Below are positions 53,120-62,260 of a DNA stretch of 64,000 nucleotides, piece by piece (the first letter of the stretch is position 1; every line of letters begins with the position of its first letter). Below the pieces are notes generated by a model. The model did not search any database, was not told where the DNA came from, and saw nothing but the letters and a program-made list of their open reading frames with translations. Position numbers and translations under genes: made by a program. The DNA lies in the NCBI GenBank assembly GCA_017410195.1, contig JAFQRF010000084.1:1-64000 (forward strand), given 5' to 3'. This DNA comes from Clostridia bacterium. GTDB taxonomy: Bacteria; Bacillota; Clostridia; Oscillospirales; Acutalibacteraceae.

Positions 53120-53839
53120 TTATTTATTCTTATTGATCATTCTGCTGTCATATTTACCGCTTTCAAGGTCGATATAACGGACATAGAGTGAAATCTTATT
53201 CTGCTCGTTGAGGTTTTCCCAGAGAGTGTTTGTGAATTCGTCGATATCATCGGGAATTGCCACTCTTTCGGGTTCACCTGTAAATGTGGGGATGGGGTTG
53301 CCGTCATGGTTATATGTGTGGATGAAATGACCGAGACCTGCAAGGGGAGCATATGAGAATGTGTATCTGTTGCAGGCTGTGCCGTTTTCGTCAGCGCTCT
53401 TGAGAATGCTCATCTTATATGTGAAATCTGCGCCGTCAAATGTCATCATGCCGCTGATTCTGGGAGTCCAGTTGGGTGAATCAGGCTCGAATGCTCTTGT
53501 TTCGAGAGCCTGCTCAAAGGTCTTGCCTTCCTTGATGAAATCATAAACGGTATCGGTCTGATCGCCGTTTGTTACGATAAGATTATTGTTGATCTGTCTA
53601 ACGGGAGCATAAATGATAAGCGAGGGATCCTCAACCTTTGATGCATCAAAGGGGTGAATGATGATTTCGTCGCCCTGCTCGATGAAAACTCTGTTTCTGC
53701 TGTTTTCGCTTCTGCCCATGATGAAGTAAGCGGTAACGGCTTTTTTGCCGTCTGCGCTCTTGCCGATAACGATGCCTCTGCCGACATATGTGTTATCCCT
53801 GATAAGCTCGCCGATGTTGTTGATTTCATAAATTCCCAT
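53120..53839 (-). CDS. purO: IMP cyclohydrolase, PurO-like
   Basis: 239 residues from the ATG at 53839, which follows AAAGGA at 11 bases; the ATG at 53851 lies inside that site. The sequence fits the IMP cyclohydrolase family first known from archaea: GRGIVIGKSADG, AYFIMGRSENSRNR, a YAPVRQ segment and PNWTPRISG. It closes the ring of FAICAR to give IMP. It is first in the operon, preceded by a ZTP riboswitch, which senses the substrate side of this same step. This fits well with the stand-alone transformylase downstream. Confidence 0.85.
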   Translation of the reverse strand: MGIYEINNIGELIRDNTYVGRGIVIGKSADGKKAVTAYFIMGRSENSRNRVFIEQGDEIIIHPFDASKVEDPSLIIYAPVRQINNNLIVTNGDQTDTVYDFIKEGKTFEQALETRAFEPDSPNWTPRISGMMTFDGADFTYKMSILKSADENGTACNRYTFSYAPLAGLGHFIHTYNHDGNPIPTFTGEPERVAIPDDIDEFTNTLWENLNEQNKISLYVRYIDLESGKYDSRMINKNK

Positions 53840-53856
53840 AGATTCTCTCATCCTTT

Positions 53857-53898
53857 CAAAAAAATAAGGGCAGTCATATCGAGTGGATAAGACTGCCC
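53857..53898 (-). terminator. Riboswitch expression-platform terminator
   Basis: On the minus strand GGGCAGTC (53898-53891) pairs with GACTGCCC (53875-53868), followed by TTATTTTTTT. The 5' arm overlaps the conserved CUGGGCAG of the ZTP aptamer, so ligand binding should prevent the terminator and allow purO-purH transcription. Confidence 0.82.
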
Positions 53899-53970
53899 AG
53901 ACGGTCGGCTTTAATCAGATTTTTTGTTCCTTTGCAGTGCTCTGCTTTATTCCGTCAGTCTCAAAAAATC
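53891..53970 (-). ncRNA. ZTP (pfl) riboswitch aptamer
   Basis: On the minus strand the RNA has P1 (GATTTTTTG, 53970-53962, pairing with CAAAAAATC), the conserved GACTGACG stretch, a short P2 (GCAG-AGCA-CTGC) and the hallmark 3' block GCCGACCGTCTGGGCAG that forms the pseudoknot and ligand site. This class binds ZMP/ZTP, which build up when 10-formyl-THF is short. The genes below, AICAR transformylase and cyclohydrolase, are classical members of its regulon. Confidence 0.85.
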
Positions 53971-53987
53971 TTTAAATTTACATTGAA

Positions 53988-54016
53988 ATTTTAACACAAC
54001 ATATTGTGTTTGTCAA
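53988..54016 (-). promoter_or_regulatory. purO-purH promoter with NrdR-like box in the spacer
   Basis: On the minus strand TTGACA (54016-54011), 17 bases, TAAAAT (53993-53988). The spacer holds a near-perfect palindrome, ACACAACATATTGTGT on the plus strand (53994-54009), matching the NrdR consensus with one difference. Placement is the same as in the nrdG and nrdD promoters of this window. No second box is found 31 bases away. Confidence 0.65.
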
Positions 54017-54022
54017 TAATAA

Positions 54023-55381
54023 TTATATCCTTATTTTCGGCTTTTTCCATTTGCCGCTGCAAACAAATATTACGCCGACAACGATTGATGCGAGCGATGC
54101 CATACCTGTTGCAAGTCCGATTCCGTTGAATCCGAGGTTGGTTAATTCAACAATAAGGTATGCAAACGGAACTCTGACAAGAATCGAGCTGAAGCATGCA
54201 TTGAAAAGAGCGAAGTTAGTGTATCCCGCACCGATTGCAAGACCGTTCATGCAGAATACAAACGGAACAAAAATATAGTCAAGAGCGATATATCTCATAT
54301 AGCTTGCGCCCGTTTCAAGCACTTCGGGATTTGTGTCAAAAAGTGAAATGATAGGCTGCGGAAAGATCTGAACAATTGCGAAAACAACAACTGAAATCGC
54401 AAATGCAATACCCATACCCGTCAGCATTGTTTTCTTTGCTCTTGCATGCTCGCCTGCGCCGATATTCTGACCCGCCATTGATGAAACGGCGCTGCTCATT
54501 GCGAGGGCAGGAAGGATTGCAAATGAATTGACCTTACCGCCGATACCCTGGCATGCCGATGCAATGTCGGCATTGGGAAGTGAATTAACAAGCGCCGTAA
54601 GAGTCAGGAATGAAAATGAAACAACAACCTGCTGCACCGATGACGGCAGACCGAGTTTAAGAAGCATCTTCATCTTTTCTTTGTCAATCTTAAAATCACT
54701 CTTATCATATCCTACGAAGAAATGATTCTTTGCAAGATAAACAAGCGAAAGAACAACGCTGAACGCCTGCGCGGCAACTGTTGCATAAGCCGCACCTGCC
54801 GCCCCCATTTTGAACGGACCGACAAGGATTATGTCGCCGATAATATTGACGATTGTTGCGATAAGAACAAAATAAAGCGGCCTTTTTGAGTCACCCATTC
54901 CTCTGAGGATGGCGCTTATAACGTTGTATGCGAACATGAAAACAAGTCCTGCCATACAGATGTTATAATAATTTTCGGCTTCTTTATATGCAACCTGAGG
55001 TGTTTTGAGCAAGTCAAGAAGGGTTGTTCCCAGAAGGAGCATTACTGCAGTACAAACGACGCTCAGAATCATATATGCTGTGAAAAGAGTGCCGATTGTC
55101 TTTCTCTGTTCATCGTATTTTTTTGCTCCGCCGTACTGCGCAATAAGTACCGTTCCGCCGACTGCAAGTCCGAATGCGGCGCCTGTGACGAGAATGTTGA
55201 TCTGACTGCCGATGTTGACACCCGTGATACCGTGAGTTCCGCAGAGTCTGCCGACGATAATCATATCGGCAACGGAATAAAATGCCTGAAGAAGGTTGGA
55301 AAGAAGAAACGGAATTGCGAATCTCATCAGCTGCTTTCCGACGCTTCCCTGTGTTAAGTCTTGTCTGAATTTATCTGCCAT
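54023..55381 (-). CDS. MATE family efflux transporter
   Basis: 452 residues with 12 predicted helices. The opening QDLTQGSVGKQLMRFAIPFLLSNLLQ and the paired GTVLIAQYGGAKK / SSMAGQNIGAGEHARAKK segments are typical of MATE transporters of the DinF/NorM superfamily. It exports a drug or metabolite using Na+ or H+. AGGAG precedes the ATG. It is transcribed in the same direction as tex, four bases upstream. Confidence 0.9.
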   Translation of the reverse strand: MADKFRQDLTQGSVGKQLMRFAIPFLLSNLLQAFYSVADMIIVGRLCGTHGITGVNIGSQINILVTGAAFGLAVGGTVLIAQYGGAKKYDEQRKTIGTLFTAYMILSVVCTAVMLLLGTTLLDLLKTPQVAYKEAENYYNICMAGLVFMFAYNVISAILRGMGDSKRPLYFVLIATIVNIIGDIILVGPFKMGAAGAAYATVAAQAFSVVLSLVYLAKNHFFVGYDKSDFKIDKEKMKMLLKLGLPSSVQQVVVSFSFLTLTALVNSLPNADIASACQGIGGKVNSFAILPALAMSSAVSSMAGQNIGAGEHARAKKTMLTGMGIAFAISVVVFAIVQIFPQPIISLFDTNPEVLETGASYMRYIALDYIFVPFVFCMNGLAIGAGYTNFALFNACFSSILVRVPFAYLIVELTNLGFNGIGLATGMASLASIVVGVIFVCSGKWKKPKIRI

Positions 55382-55385
55382 TGTT

Positions 55386-57554
55386 TTAATTCTCCTGAGT
55401 TTTGGGCTGTTTCATGGTGAGTGAAATTCTCTTTTTGGCAACGTCAACAGCTATTACCCATACGGTAACAACCTGACCTACCTTGAGCGCTTCGGAAGGA
55501 TGCTTGATAAATTTGTTTGTGATCTGTGAAATATGAACAAGTCCATCCTGATGAACGCCGATATCAATGAATGCACCGAAATCGGTAACGTTTCTGACCG
55601 TGCCCTTAAGCTCCATGCCGGGGATAAGATCGCTCATATCCATAACGTCGGTTCTGAGCATCGGGGGAGGAAGCTCGTCTCTCGGGTCTCTGGCAGGCTG
55701 AATAAGCTCTTTAACAATATCTTTAAGAGTCGGAACACCGATTCCGAGCTTTTCGGCAACCTTATCTTCACCGAGCGATTCAACCGAAGCAGCAATATCC
55801 TTGATTTTATCCGTTCCGATGTCATCAAGTGAGTATGAAAAAAGTTTCAGCAAATCTTTTGCGGCAGCGTAGCTTTCGGGGTGAACGCCCGTGTTATCAA
55901 GAACATTCTTGCTTTCGGGGACACGCAGGAAGCCTGCGCACTGCTCGAATGCCTTTGCGCCGAGCTTGGGAACCTTTTTGAGCTGTGAACGCTCTTTGAA
56001 TTCGCCGTTTTCATCTCTGAAATCAACAATATTTTTTGCAACGGTTGCATTAATGCCCGAAACTCTTGAAAGAAGGGGAGCGGATGCAGTGTTGAGGTCA
56101 ACACCGACAGAGTTAACCGCATCTTCAATAACACCGTCTAGAGCTGCATCAAGCTCCTTCGGAGGCATATCGTGCTGATATTGACCGACACCGATTGCTT
56201 TCGGGTCGATTTTAACAAGCTCGGCGAGAGGATCCTGCAGACGTCTTGCGATTGAAACCGCACTTCTGAGCGAAACGTCAAACTGCGGGAATTCCTGTGC
56301 GGCAAGCTTTGAAGCAGAGTAAACCGAAGCACCTGCTTCGCTGACAACCATGTATGAAACATCTGCGCTGATTTCACGAAGAACTTCTGCTGCAAAAATC
56401 TCTGTTTCTTTTGATGCTGTACCGTTGCCGATTGAAATGCAGTTAACATTATGCTTTGCAATCAGCTTTTTGATAAGCTCCTTTGCCTGGTTTCTCTGTG
56501 CTTCGGAGTGAGTGACATAAATAACGCCCGTGTCAAGCACCTTTCCTGTTGTACCGACAACCGCAACCTTACATCCTGTTCTGTAACCGGGGTCAAGACC
56601 GATTACAACCTTACCCTTAACGGGAGGAGCAAGGAAAAGCTCTTTGGTATTCATCGCAAAAACTTTGATTGCGCTTGCGGCGGCGTTTTCGGTGAGCATG
56701 TTTCTGATTTCACGCTCAATTGAAGGATAGATAAGGCGGTTATATGCATCTTCGCCGGCTTCACGGACTGTTTCGGTAGTCGGTGAACCGTCGGGATTGA
56801 GAGTTGCGCTTGTGATTATATTAGCCGCTTTGACAGCATCGAGAGTTACGCTGACCTTAAGGAACTTTTCTTTTTCGCCTCTGTCAATCGCAAGCACTCT
56901 GTGACCCGCAATTTTACTGACGGGTTCACTGTAATCATAATACATTGTATATACGCTGTCTGCATCCTTGTCGGCAGCAGAGGTAGTGACCACGCCGAGT
57001 ACGGTGAAAAGATTGCGAAGTCTGCGGCGGATATTGGCATCGTCGGATATATTTTCCGCAATGATATCCATTGCACCCTTGAGCGCATCTTCAGCAGTTT
57101 CAACACCTTTTTCGGCATCGATGAATTCAGCTGCCATTTCAATGGGAGCCGGGGAATCTGCTTTCTGCTCAAAGATTGCATCCGCAAGAGGCTCAAGACC
57201 CTTTTCTCTTGCAACGGAAGCTCTTGTTTTTCTCTTGGGTCTGAAGGGTCTGTAAATATCTTCAATTTCAGCAAGAGTAGCCGCCTTGTCGAGGGCAGCC
57301 GCGATTTCTTCCGTCATCTTCTCCTGACCTTCGATTGAAGCGTGGACTTCCTCGCGTCTTTTATCGAGGTTTCTGAGATATTCGAGTCTTTCGGAAAGCT
57401 CTCTGATAACCTGATCGTCAAGTGTACCGTGAGCTTCTTTTCTGTATCGTGCGATAAAGGGGATTGTGTTACCTTCATCTATGAGTTTAACTGTGTTTTC
57501 AACCTGCCATGTCTGCAGACCGAACTGAGTTGTTAATTGCTGAATGATATCCAT
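55386..57554 (-). CDS. tex: Tex-family RNA-binding transcription accessory protein
   Basis: 722 residues. It has the helical N-terminal region (TIPFIARYRKEAHG), the RNase H-like YqgF domain (GLDPGYRTGCKVAVV), tandem helix-hairpin-helix motifs (TASAPLLSRVSGINATVA) and a C-terminal S1 domain (GTVRNVTDFGAFIDIGVHQDGLVH, ~640-710). It binds nucleic acid and affects transcription in many bacteria. Length and order are normal. Confidence 0.92.
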   Translation of the reverse strand: MDIIQQLTTQFGLQTWQVENTVKLIDEGNTIPFIARYRKEAHGTLDDQVIRELSERLEYLRNLDKRREEVHASIEGQEKMTEEIAAALDKAATLAEIEDIYRPFRPKRKTRASVAREKGLEPLADAIFEQKADSPAPIEMAAEFIDAEKGVETAEDALKGAMDIIAENISDDANIRRRLRNLFTVLGVVTTSAADKDADSVYTMYYDYSEPVSKIAGHRVLAIDRGEKEKFLKVSVTLDAVKAANIITSATLNPDGSPTTETVREAGEDAYNRLIYPSIEREIRNMLTENAAASAIKVFAMNTKELFLAPPVKGKVVIGLDPGYRTGCKVAVVGTTGKVLDTGVIYVTHSEAQRNQAKELIKKLIAKHNVNCISIGNGTASKETEIFAAEVLREISADVSYMVVSEAGASVYSASKLAAQEFPQFDVSLRSAVSIARRLQDPLAELVKIDPKAIGVGQYQHDMPPKELDAALDGVIEDAVNSVGVDLNTASAPLLSRVSGINATVAKNIVDFRDENGEFKERSQLKKVPKLGAKAFEQCAGFLRVPESKNVLDNTGVHPESYAAAKDLLKLFSYSLDDIGTDKIKDIAASVESLGEDKVAEKLGIGVPTLKDIVKELIQPARDPRDELPPPMLRTDVMDMSDLIPGMELKGTVRNVTDFGAFIDIGVHQDGLVHISQITNKFIKHPSEALKVGQVVTVWVIAVDVAKKRISLTMKQPKTQEN

Positions 57555-57566
57555 TGGGGTTTCTCC

Positions 57567-58547
57567 TTAAAATGCGTTTTTGAGCTGTCTGATATCTTTT
57601 CCCAGGAAAAGAAGTGAAACGTAATTGCCGATTATTCTTGAGGTGATACGCTGAGTATATTTTGCTTCAAGCTCGGATTCGGTAAGATTTGTGCTGATAA
57701 TAACGGGTTTTGAGCGGTTGATTCTGGTGTTTACAATATTATATATAGCCGCAACCGTAAATTGCGTTGAAAATTCGGAACCCAAGTCATCGATTATAAG
57801 CAGGTCACAGTCGAGTATTTCGTTTTCTCTTTCACTCGATCCCGAATAGCTGAACTTCTCTTTTTCGAGGGAAGAGAGAATGTTCTGTGCAGTGTCATAG
57901 ATAACTCTGTAGCCGTTTTCGGCAACTACATTTGCAATTGCAAGCGAAAGGTGAGTTTTGCCGAGACCTGTTGCACCGTGCATATAAAGGCTTTCGGATT
58001 CGGTATCGAAATCCTCCGCATAGCATTTGCAATATTCGAGAATGTCGCTCATTCTTCTTTGCGGCGAAACGCCAAGTACTGAATCTATCGGTTGAGGATA
58101 GTAGTTTAAGTCAAAATTATCAAATCTGCATTTTTCGCTTTCTGAAACGGAGGCAAGTTCTTCCTTTGCAAGCTGTCTTAGAAGCTCCTTTCTGCATTCG
58201 CAGACGTAGCCGCCTTTATAGCCTGTATCGGAGCAATTCTTGCAAGTATAGGGAACTTCAAGATAATCCTCGGGGTAACCGTTTTCTTTCAGAAGCGATT
58301 TGATTTTATCCTGAACCGCAAGATTAAGCTCTGAAAGCTGCTTTATGTATTCCTGAGCATCGCTGCCCATTCCGATTGCTTTTACGACAGAAAGACCCGT
58401 TTCGGAAAGCTGATTTTCGTATTTTGAAATGATCGGAAGCTTTTCGGTTACTTCAAGATGACGAGCCATCTGAATTCGCTGAGCCTTGCTGCGTCTGCTT
58501 TCAAGCTTTTGAGCTGCTTTTGAAAGAGTTGATTTGCTGTAACTCAT
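57567..58547 (-). CDS. dnaI: DnaI/DnaC-like helicase loader
   Basis: 326 residues. A four-Cys zinc motif (CKNCSDTGYKGGYVCEC, ~110-126) is followed by an AAA+ ATPase with Walker A (GATGLGKTH), Walker B (LLIIDDLGSE) and a late R-I-x-SRIIG. It should load the replicative helicase at forks or restart sites. It overlaps the DnaD gene by four bases, matching the primosome pair of Firmicutes; this supports the assignment over a phage DnaC. Confidence 0.88.
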   Translation of the reverse strand: MSYSKSTLSKAAQKLESRRSKAQRIQMARHLEVTEKLPIISKYENQLSETGLSVVKAIGMGSDAQEYIKQLSELNLAVQDKIKSLLKENGYPEDYLEVPYTCKNCSDTGYKGGYVCECRKELLRQLAKEELASVSESEKCRFDNFDLNYYPQPIDSVLGVSPQRRMSDILEYCKCYAEDFDTESESLYMHGATGLGKTHLSLAIANVVAENGYRVIYDTAQNILSSLEKEKFSYSGSSERENEILDCDLLIIDDLGSEFSTQFTVAAIYNIVNTRINRSKPVIISTNLTESELEAKYTQRITSRIIGNYVSLLFLGKDIRQLKNAF

Positions 58548-59557
58548 TTTTTCTTCTTCCTTTCATATTTCAATTCACCGTGAAGTGACCGTTCCTTGAA
58601 TTTATCAAGATCATATGATGCATTTGCGGATGATTGCGGCTTGCGTTCTTTCTGTTCCGCTGCAGCTGACTCAACATCATCGGGTGTTTTGTATCCTTTT
58701 GAATGCCAGTTTGAAAGAACTTTATCGATATAATTGAAATTAAGCTTACCGGTATGGTTTGCCATTTCTTCATAAGCAAGAATAATCATATCAATATTAA
58801 ATTTAAGTTCATCATTCCAACGGCGAAGATAAGCGGATTGCTTGGTGGTCGGTCTGGGGTTAACTATTCCCGCATATTTTGCAAATTCACGCCAAAGAGT
58901 GTTTGATCTGCGAAGCGCTGCAATCTGTTCTGCAGCCTTGTCAAGCGTGTCAATTTCTCTTGTTCCCCAGTCCTTGCCGACAGTCTGTATATAACTGTAG
59001 TTTGTCTTGCCTATTGAAACGCAGTAGTCAATCAGCATGAATAAAACATCGGTCGGCAGTCCGTAATGATCGTGAAGAAGAAGGAGCGTGCATTGACCGT
59101 CGTAACCAATTGTTTTTCCAAGCTTTGACTGTGCTTCATTGAAAAGATGACCTATTTCGGGCGATTCATCAATTCTTTCCGCAATTTCAATGCTTGAAGG
59201 TTTGGCAGGTGCAAGACTAATCTCTTCTGCTTTTTCTGAAGTGACTGTAGGTGGTTTTATAGAATCAATATTTGTTTCCTCTTTAGGTGATTCCGGCATT
59301 GTATATGATGTTTTTTCGCTGTCACCCTTAAGAACTCCGGTTAAAACCCAGTATTGAAGATAATCGATAGCATCGCTTTTATTCATTTTTAATGCTTTGC
59401 ACATTTCATCAAGGTTAGGGTTATCCGGCGAATTGCGGAGAATCCACAGCAGAACCTTAAGCTGGTGTTCATTTGCAAGGCGGATGTGCTTATCAACAAT
59501 ATCCGTAGGAACGGCAAATATTGATTTGAACATTGATGTGTTTACAGAATAACTCAT
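58544..59557 (-). CDS. DnaD-domain primosomal protein
   Basis: 337 residues from the ATG at 59557; a TTG at 59569 is less likely. The N-terminal winged-helix part (IRLANEHQLKVLLWILRNSP) and C-terminal DnaD domains are seen, with the conserved YI-x-x-VL-x-x-W segment at ~285-300. It acts in primosome assembly with the DnaI protein encoded downstream. It could equally be called DnaB (Firmicutes type). Confidence 0.85.
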   Translation of the reverse strand: MSYSVNTSMFKSIFAVPTDIVDKHIRLANEHQLKVLLWILRNSPDNPNLDEMCKALKMNKSDAIDYLQYWVLTGVLKGDSEKTSYTMPESPKEETNIDSIKPPTVTSEKAEEISLAPAKPSSIEIAERIDESPEIGHLFNEAQSKLGKTIGYDGQCTLLLLHDHYGLPTDVLFMLIDYCVSIGKTNYSYIQTVGKDWGTREIDTLDKAAEQIAALRRSNTLWREFAKYAGIVNPRPTTKQSAYLRRWNDELKFNIDMIILAYEEMANHTGKLNFNYIDKVLSNWHSKGYKTPDDVESAAAEQKERKPQSSANASYDLDKFKERSLHGELKYERKKKK

Positions 59558-59585
59558 TTTTAACTCCAATTACATAACAAAAAGG

Positions 59586-60683
59586 TCATGTTGTTTTTTC
59601 TGTTTTGGATTTCTTTATTTTTTTTAACTGAGCAAAAAGCTTTTGAATAAGATAATCAACAATAGCAAAAGTAAAAAATATTCCGACAGAGATAAGAAGA
59701 ACGGTCAGAAAGCTGATTTCTTCCATTTCTCTGAAATCAAAAAGATTTTCCCAGAGAAAGCTTCGAACAAATGTGAATTCGTGAATTGCATATACTCCGA
59801 GAGTGGTTGATGCAATGGTATTGACGATTTTGCTGTGAAAATGAAAGTCTTTAAAAAAGAGGAGCATAAAAACGCCCTGTAGAATTACAAAAGGATTTGA
59901 ATAATTCATTGCAACTCCTCTGTATCCCAATTCAGGATCGATATATGACATCAGAAGATAATTTACTATCAGACAAGCAAATGCTGAATATAAATATGCA
60001 TATCTCGGGTTATCTCTTTTCTGAGCGTGCAGTCCGATATAGCCGCCAATAATATAAATGCATATAAAAGAAAAAATATTTTTACCGTCAAAAATACTTC
60101 CGAATGAAAAACTGTTAAACCAAAGATTAAACGGATAAACCTTAAGCAATGTCATCCATACGCTCATAAACAATGATAGAATTATCAAAAGAATCTGATA
60201 TTGCTTTTTCGTGATTGATTTTAAAGAAATGTTAATGAAGGGGGCAAGCAGACAAATTATAATGTAGTTACCGAGATAATACCACATCTGAGATGTTACG
60301 GGGAAAATGCCTCTGAGAATAATTTTGTGGATCGGCATGGGAGTGCTGCTCATAACAGGAATGCAGTACTCGGACCCGAGAATAAGAAAAATTACGGTCA
60401 GAATTACTGAGTAAAACCAAATTCTTGAATAAGTATAAAGAACACGGGAATATGATTTCTTTAAATTAAATTCGGATTTAACCATGAAATAACCTGTAAT
60501 CAGTAAAAAAATATTTACGGCAGGTCGAAGACTCAGCTTGATTATAGTCATGAATTCTGCATTTGCGCCGCCGGCAGCTATCGATTCGGAATAGAAATTG
60601 CCGTAAAGGAATGCGTGAATAAGAATTACCATTAGCATTGCGATTGTGCGAAGCAATTCAATGCCGGAATCTCTTTTCTTCAT
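59586..60683 (-). CDS. Membrane acyltransferase (OafA/YrhL type)
   Basis: 365 residues, about ten helices, opening with GIELLRTIAMLMVILIHAF, which holds the family's R...H pair. It should transfer an acyl group to a surface sugar. It lies between rpmB and dnaD and is not near the capsule operon, so the acceptor is unknown. A Lys-rich cytosolic tail ends the protein. Confidence 0.85.
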   Translation of the reverse strand: MKKRDSGIELLRTIAMLMVILIHAFLYGNFYSESIAAGGANAEFMTIIKLSLRPAVNIFLLITGYFMVKSEFNLKKSYSRVLYTYSRIWFYSVILTVIFLILGSEYCIPVMSSTPMPIHKIILRGIFPVTSQMWYYLGNYIIICLLAPFINISLKSITKKQYQILLIILSLFMSVWMTLLKVYPFNLWFNSFSFGSIFDGKNIFSFICIYIIGGYIGLHAQKRDNPRYAYLYSAFACLIVNYLLMSYIDPELGYRGVAMNYSNPFVILQGVFMLLFFKDFHFHSKIVNTIASTTLGVYAIHEFTFVRSFLWENLFDFREMEEISFLTVLLISVGIFFTFAIVDYLIQKLFAQLKKIKKSKTEKTT

Positions 60684-60714
60684 TTCAATTCTCCTGTTAA
60701 TTTATTTGCTTTAC

Positions 60715-60748
60715 GGAAAGAAAAAGAGACTGCGAAGAGCAGTCTCTT
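60715..60748 (-). terminator. rpmB terminator
   Basis: On the minus strand AAGAGACTGC (60748-60739) pairs with GCAGTCTCTT (60733-60724) followed by a T-rich tract. Confidence 0.85.
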
Positions 60749-60764
60749 AATCATGCGTTTGAAA

Positions 60765-60953
60765 TCAAACGGCTCTTGTAACCTTACCGGAGCGAAGGCA
60801 ACGTGTGCAAGCGTAAACTCTCTTGGGAGTGCCGTTAACAACTGCCTTAACTCTTCTAACGTTGGGCTTCCATGTTCTGTTTGAACGTCTGTGTGAGTGG
60901 GAAACCTTAATGCCGAATGACACATCCTTACCGCAGTATTCGCATTTTGCCAT
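60765..60953 (-). CDS. rpmB: 50S ribosomal protein L28
   Basis: 62 residues. The sequence KVSHSHRRSNRTWKPN is diagnostic. Cys 4, 7, 49 and 52 form the zinc-binding (C+) version. A single gene with its own promoter, an AAGGAGG site and a terminator. Confidence 0.96.
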   Translation of the reverse strand: MAKCEYCGKDVSFGIKVSHSHRRSNRTWKPNVRRVKAVVNGTPKRVYACTRCLRSGKVTRAV

Positions 60954-60987
60954 GTGTCACACCTCCTTTTTGTCATTAACAGATGAT

Positions 60988-61016
60988 ATATTAACAGATT
61001 TATAAACAAATTGCAA
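60988..61016 (-). promoter_or_regulatory. rpmB promoter
   Basis: On the minus strand TTGCAA (61016-61011), 17 bases, TAATAT (60993-60988). Confidence 0.6.
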
Positions 61017-61074
61017 GCATTTTTTTATTTTTTTCTTAACTTATTAAAAAATTTAATAAAATTCAAAATAACAC

Positions 61075-61123
61075 TTGCTTTTTTCAGCGAAATGTTATAC
61101 AATACCTATAGAACATTTGTTTG
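61075..61123 (+). promoter_or_regulatory. recA promoter with LexA (SOS) box
   Basis: TTGCTT (61075-61080), 17 bases, TACAAT (61098-61103). The sequence GAACATTTGTTT (61111-61122) matches the Gram-positive LexA box and overlaps the expected start site, so LexA should repress recA here. Confidence 0.75.
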
Positions 61124-61147
61124 ACAACGTGTTTTGGAGGTACAAAA

Positions 61148-62257
61148 ATGGCAGATAAGAAGAAAGCTCTTGAAACCGCACTTGCCCAGATTGAAAAGGC
61201 ATACGGCAAAGGAACCATAATGAGACTCGGCGAAAATAACGGTATGAACATTGAAGCTGTATCGACCGGTTCGATTACTCTTGATAACGCATCAGGTATC
61301 GGCGGTCTTCCCAAGGGCAGAATTATAGAAATATACGGACCCGAATCATCGGGCAAAACAACTCTTGCTCTTTCCGTTGTTGCACAGGCACAGAAAAACG
61401 GCGGTGAAGCCGCTTTCATTGATGCTGAGCATGCGCTTGATCCAGGTTATGCAGCTAATCTCGGCGTTGATGTTGATGCGCTTCTCGTTTCACAGCCCGA
61501 TAACGGTGAGCAGGCTCTCGAAATTGCGGAAGCTCTTGTTCGCTCGGGCGCTCTTGATGTTGTTGTTATCGACTCCGTTGCAGCTCTTGTTCCTCGCTCA
61601 GAAATTGAGGGTGAAATGGGTGATTCGCATGTCGGCGCACACGCAAGACTCATGTCTCAGGCACTCAGAAAGATTGCCGGTGCAGTTGCAAAGTCGAATA
61701 CTATAATTATATTTATCAACCAGCTCCGTGAAAAGGTCGGTGTTGTTTACGGCAATCCCGAAGTTACGACAGGCGGACGTGCGCTTAAATTCTATGCATC
61801 AATGAGAATTGATGTTCGCAGAGTTGAGTCTCTCAAGGGAGCAGGCAATGAAGTTGTCGGCAACAGAACAAGATGTAAGATTGTCAAGAATAAAGTTGCT
61901 CCTCCTTTTAAAGAAGCAGAATTCGATATCATGTACGGCAGAGGTATTTCCAAGGAAGGCGAAATGGTTGACCTTGGTGTTAAGTTTAACGTAATTCAGA
62001 AGAGCGGTGCATGGTTCTCGTATGGCGATATGCGTCTTGGTCAGGGCAGAGATAATGTTAAAGAGCTTTTCTTTAATAATCCCGAGCTTGCGGATGAAAT
62101 TGAAGCAAAAGTTGTTGCAGCTATGAAAGAGGCGGCCGCAAACAGTAAGGTTGTAAGACGCCCCAGACCCGAAATGCCTGCACCTCCCGCTCCGGAACCG
62201 ACAACAAAGGCAAGTGCAAGAGCAAAACTTGACATTGTTGTTGACGATGACGAATAA
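61148..62257 (+). CDS. recA: Recombinase RecA
   Basis: 369 residues from the ATG at 61148, with GGAGG upstream. Walker A GPESSGKT (Lys 70), Walker [11 protein letters not shown] and the loop-2 region [20 protein letters not shown] are standard. It forms filaments on single-stranded DNA for recombination and SOS induction. The C-terminal tail is Pro-rich then acidic. Confidence 0.98.
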   Translation: MADKKKALETALAQIEKAYGKGTIMRLGENNGMNIEAVSTGSITLDNASGIGGLPKGRIIEIYGPESSGKTTLALSVVAQAQKNGGEAAFIDAEHALDPGYAANLGVDVDALLVSQPDNGEQALEIAEALVRSGALDVVVIDSVAALVPRSEIEGEMGDSHVGAHARLMSQALRKIAGAVAKSNTIIIFINQLREKVGVVYGNPEVTTGGRALKFYASMRIDVRRVESLKGAGNEVVGNRTRCKIVKNKVAPPFKEAEFDIMYGRGISKEGEMVDLGVKFNVIQKSGAWFSYGDMRLGQGRDNVKELFFNNPELADEIEAKVVAAMKEAAANSKVVRRPRPEMPAPPAPEPTTKASARAKLDIVVDDDE

Positions 62258-62260
62258 ATT

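Noticed and set aside
60680..61009. 109-residue frame across rpmB
   Set aside because: Overlaps the certain L28 gene, its terminator and promoter in another frame.
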